DNA of 64,000 bases, taken from contig NW_019091376.1 in the NCBI RefSeq assembly GCF_001949145.1, forward strand, positions 449,888-513,887, read 5' to 3'. The position numbers were made by a program, and so were the translations under genes. Positions 61,501-64,000 of the stretch are shown here, one piece after another. The DNA is from Acanthaster planci. Its lineage: Eukaryota > Echinodermata > Asteroidea > Valvatida > Acanthasteridae. Positions within the stretch are counted from its first letter, which is position 1. Every line of letters begins with the position of its first letter. The notes under the pieces were generated by a model. The model was given only the letters and a program-made list of their open reading frames with translations. It was not told the origin of the DNA and ran no database searches.

Positions 61501-64000
61501 AAGTGCAGGGTCGGTGGCGAGAGGTGTGTGACAGTCAGGTGGTGTGCTATCACAGGGCGAATCAGGCTGAAATTGGAAGATTTTATTCGAAGAAGTCGCG
61601 ATGAGTAGCACTTAGGTGCAGAACGATAGTAACGGAGATTCTTTACATTGTAAATATCTTCGCAAACGGGCCCTGCAAAAGCCATAGAGAGAAAGAGTTT
61701 GATGAGATAATATAACTAGGGGCTTTCAAAACAAAATAAGGCTTAACTTGTGTATTTCTACCCAAAGCCGAGCTGCAATGATTTTCTGCGTTGGCATAAA
61801 GAGCTAGACGACGCACGCAGCATCGCCAGTCTAAAAGCAAGCTTTTATGGAAACACACATCATTGCGAGTGACATAAGCCCAGTTAGTCGGCACAATACT
61901 TGATCGCGTTCAACTTGGCGAATGTCTGCGTCGAGTTGTCAGTATTGCTCCCTGCTGTCATGGCGGGTGTGCAACGATGTCCCAATACCAGTACAGCACA
62001 CTTGGCCCATTTTCTCTATCAGTAAGATAATACGTACGCCCTCTCCGCCCCGAGCTTAAGTGCAACATCAATCGACGAAAGAAAGGCGCATACTCAGCGC
62101 GCTCCGCGTCAAACGCTCATATATGCGGTGATCACCAAAAACCCACGCCCTCTTTTGTTTCGCTCGGAGTGGATTGTCAACAAAACAGCTGACCATAAAA
62201 TTAATGAAATACAGTGGTATCAAGAAAGTCATTGCAGACGAATATACTTGAGGAGATTCGTACACAGTTTTCTTTCAGTTTCTGGTCGAACGACTCTCTC
62301 CCGCGACTGTTTGCGTATTTCATCTTGTGAGCTGTTGCCGATTGTCACAACTTCATTGACAGGAAGGCTTAAATTAGGTCTACCAAGCTTACACGGTTCC
62401 AAAAGTCACCACTGCCTGACATGGTGGCATGATGCCTTGTTACAAAAACACGACCCGTTATTGCTAGGACACGAAGTGACGTTTACACACTTTTTTCGCT
62501 TTGGCCGTCAGGGCTCTATACCTGCACTACAGGACGTGTACGATTTAAGGAAAGCAGACATTATCGTGCATTCTAAGTGGCGACATATTTTTAAACGAAA
62601 ACGATTTAGTGTTACTTGAAATTTTTGAGGATTTTTGCCTATATAGTCTTACCCCATTTGGCCACTGTGACCTCTCTACTGATTTTCAAGTCATCCAGGA
62701 CACATCTAAATCTGTGTGAAATAATGGTCATAATTACTGCAATATTCGGGAAATTCATAATCAAAATATGGCTAAAACAGAAAAACAAGTCGATTCAAAA
62801 GGAGCAAACTGAACCTCACGTCTTGAAAATAGACTAGTCTGAAGACTTACGGTAGCTTTCAGTTGTTTCTGTTATTTCATTCCTAACGACCCACAATCGC
62901 AGTGGCATATTTTTCAAGCTGTTTGAGCAAAAGCCACAATTTCGCACATTCAACTTCGAAGATGTTAGGTCAACTGATCAAAAATTGTGACTGATTCGAG
63001 GCTGTTTGTGTCTGGCAAGCAAACCCGATTAGCTCTATATTAACAAAGCATGTAGTTTCATGGATTTTAAGGATTATTCTGTACTATTTTGAAAGCTGCA
63101 TTACTAGCTAACCATTAAAACCATGACAGTATGTTACCTTTGAGGGAAGTCAGTCACCACAGTCTTCAAGTAGACTCCATTCAGACTCGAGTTCAGCACG
63201 TTTCCCTCTTCATCGACCCATTTTACAACCGGGGCAACATCACCGATTGCCACACACGACAGAACGATTTCATCATTTAGAAATGACGTCACATCAGGGC
63301 TAATGTATTCGAAAGATGGTGGTCCTGAATGAATAAAGTATAAGAGGATCGAAAAACTCATTTATCGGGAATGTTCCACTCAAAGTAGTTTCAAGTCGTA
63401 TTTAGTTATCTACCTTTTGCCTAATGAAGGTTAAAGTGGAGACTGGTTTACGGCTAGTCGGTCACGTGAAACTCTTTCAACATAATATGCTAAGTCTCCT
63501 TATTAATGATCTTTATGCTTATAGCATTACAACAAAATACGAAAACACACAGATAATCCTTTGAACCAATACTTATGTGCAAACATAATTTCCAATCATT
63601 TCCAAACATTCAAACGTGGCTATATGTCTGGCTAGCGTTGCATTGTTAAAGTATTCTATAGCTTGTCTTGATAATTAACGTCAGGGGCGTAATTAAGTTC
63701 GGTATTATTATTTTGTTCTCTGGGGCATTAGGGGCACACACATTTTTGAGAGGGCACTAAAAGAGAAATAAACTGTTGCTTTTTAAAGTTTGAAATAAAG
63801 GGCATCCCTGGGAACCTCACATACGTCGTTTAAATGATGTTTAACTGACCAACCGTATACAAAGAAATGATGCACGAAAACAAGTGCTAAGCAAGTTGTT
63901 AATTGCCTCGTTCTACGCAACACATTGATACTTTCAAAAACCCATGCGTCAGTAAGAACTCACCAAGACACCTGTCGTACAGCGAAAAGAAGATTTCGTT
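49792..64000 (-). CDS. Adhesion G protein-coupled receptor (Ig-SEA-GAIN-7TM; ADGRF-like), 3' 16 exons
   Basis: Exons: 63964->64000, 63138-63324, 62851-62918, 61112-61672, 60711-60992, 58957-59069, 58101-58317, 57054-57172, 55889-56035, 54667-55030, 54156-54352, 53390-53542, 52425-52537, 51823-52085, 51144-51210, 49792-50296. All junctions are GT-AG, phases agree and the sum is 3,393 bp, an open frame of 1,130 residues plus stop; the 5' end is outside. Domain order (residues counted from the window edge): Ig about 13-100, an unassigned 187-residue exon to 284, Ig to 378, SEA to 488, HRM-like to 528, GAIN to 765, GPS to 815, 7TM about 825-1080 and a 50-residue tail. This combination recalls vertebrate ADGRF receptors, but orthology is not established. 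Adhesion GPCRs self-cleave at the GPS and signal through a tethered agonist. The 68-bp and 67-bp exons are the least secure. Confidence 0.88.
50590..50790 (+). repeat. Dispersed repeat R2, copy 2
   Basis: Second copy of 11060-11270, lying in the last intron of the adhesion GPCR. The open frame that crosses it (50328-50891, plus) has no other support. Confidence 0.55.
53390..56035 (-). other. Adhesion GPCR GAIN domain and GPS
   Basis: Exons 55889-56035, 54667-55030, 54156-54352 and 53390-53542. The helical GAIN-A part (ITSNSSPIDDEALSSVADVL, ILQVGSEVFEKL) is followed by the beta GAIN-B part (IPVPISFVVYQSSKLF). The GPS is CVFWD...GDW...GC...CHCSHTTSFAVLV. The four Cys and two Trp are all present. 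The cleavage triad reads His-Thr-Thr in place of the usual His-Leu-Ser/Thr; the nucleophile Thr is kept, so cleavage is expected. The tethered agonist would be TSFAVLV. Confidence 0.9.
55631..55690 (+). repeat. Dispersed CAGTGGCGGGCC-type repeat
   Basis: Begins CAGTGGCGGGCCGCACTAAA, the same kind of start as at 9536 (minus), 12949 and 63681. Intronic. The downstream end is unclear. Confidence 0.3.
57054..59069 (-). other. Adhesion GPCR SEA domain and HRM-like exon
   Basis: Exons 58957-59069 and 58101-58317 together give a SEA-like fold: LAVNLTLKNETF, FSTLKEKIRSQ, then VVRFYPGSVIVGLKVIL. SEA domains often self-cleave at GSVVV-like sites; here the sequence reads GSVIV, so cleavage is possible. 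Exon 57054-57172 has ISRTCEGDF, HWLEP and GSCN, resembling a reduced hormone-receptor motif (Cys, Trp, Pro, Cys spacing). Confidence 0.65.
59070..60710 (-). other. Intron of the adhesion GPCR without recognised content
   Basis: This 1.6-kb intron between the second Ig exon and the SEA exons contains a long plus-strand open frame (59582-60115) with no resemblance to any protein and biased composition. I treat it as non-coding. Confidence 0.5.
60711..63324 (-). other. Adhesion GPCR ectodomain: Ig-like repeats and an unassigned region
   Basis: Exon 63138-63324 has an Ig half with LSCVAIGDVAPVVKW (Cys and Trp of the Ig core). The 62851-62918 exon supplies a phase-matched continuation, and a Cys (RPVC) opens the next exon. 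Exon 60711-60992 holds a complete second Ig domain: VVCPIENAASYDWYR and DLRDQGAYICVG. The 561-bp exon between them encodes 187 residues with several Cys (RDSCDEFF, SSCGNG, LLCREST) that I cannot assign to a family. Confidence 0.72.
62087..62177 (+). repeat. Dispersed repeat R1, copy 2
   Basis: Second copy of 10640-10756: GCGCTCCGCGTCAAACGC, CCAAAAACCCACGCC, TTTTGTTTCGCTCGGAGTGG. It lies in an intron of the adhesion GPCR. Confidence 0.45.
63681..63760 (+). repeat. Dispersed CAGGGGCGTAATT-type repeat
   Basis: Starts CAGGGGCGTAATTAAG and continues with GGGGCATTAGGGGCAC. It resembles the ends of low-copy elements at 12949 and 55631. Intronic. Confidence 0.3.

Noticed and set aside
1-64000. CRISPR arrays, operons, riboswitches, rRNA or intact tRNA genes
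   Set aside because: None was seen; the gene structure is that of an animal nuclear genome.

Overview
The window looks like nuclear DNA from an animal, most likely an invertebrate deuterostome (echinoderm, hemichordate or cephalochordate). The evidence is intron-rich genes with GT-AG junctions, an animal-type VIRMA gene, a many-exon adhesion GPCR with Ig/SEA/GAIN domains, tandem intronless rhodopsin-class receptors, a collagen-C1q relic and a BEL/Pao retrotransposon. I cannot fix the species. A sea star is one reasonable guess, because runs of single-exon rhodopsin-class receptors are known there, but nothing in the sequence proves it.

Layout. (1) 223-12,283, minus strand: the N-terminal half (830 residues, 12 exons) of VIRMA/virilizer, the scaffold of the m6A mRNA methyltransferase complex; the gene runs off the left edge. 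(2) 12,284-17,990: long non-coding spacer with a 24-bp minisatellite. (3) 17,990-39,000: a cluster of three plus-strand, intronless class A GPCRs (19,505; 23,135; 37,410). Each lies in a duplicated unit with recognisable upstream and downstream blocks. The gene cores are almost identical while the N-termini, first extracellular loops and flanks have diverged, which points to gene conversion. A broken collagen-C1q gene lies at the edge of the second unit. (4) 26,185-33,738: a decayed BEL/Pao LTR retrotransposon (minus strand) has landed between receptors two and three; its right LTR carries a nested 428-bp DNA transposon. (5) 41,551-45,175, minus strand: a complete four-exon MARVEL-domain tetraspan protein (198 residues), with an assembly gap in its first intron. 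(6) 49,792-64,000, minus strand: the last 16 exons (1,130 residues) of an adhesion GPCR with Ig, SEA, HRM-like, GAIN/GPS and 7TM regions; its 5' end is beyond the right edge.

How the genes relate. VIRMA is housekeeping RNA-modification machinery. The other intact genes encode membrane proteins: three candidate chemosensory or peptide receptors, a vesicle or junction tetraspan, and a mechanosensory/adhesion-type receptor. Nothing suggests they form one pathway. The most dynamic part is the receptor cluster, where tandem duplication, apparent conversion, a pseudogene and nested transposons are layered together. Exon models were built by hand from splice signals, reading-phase agreement and family resemblance; no alignment or search was run.
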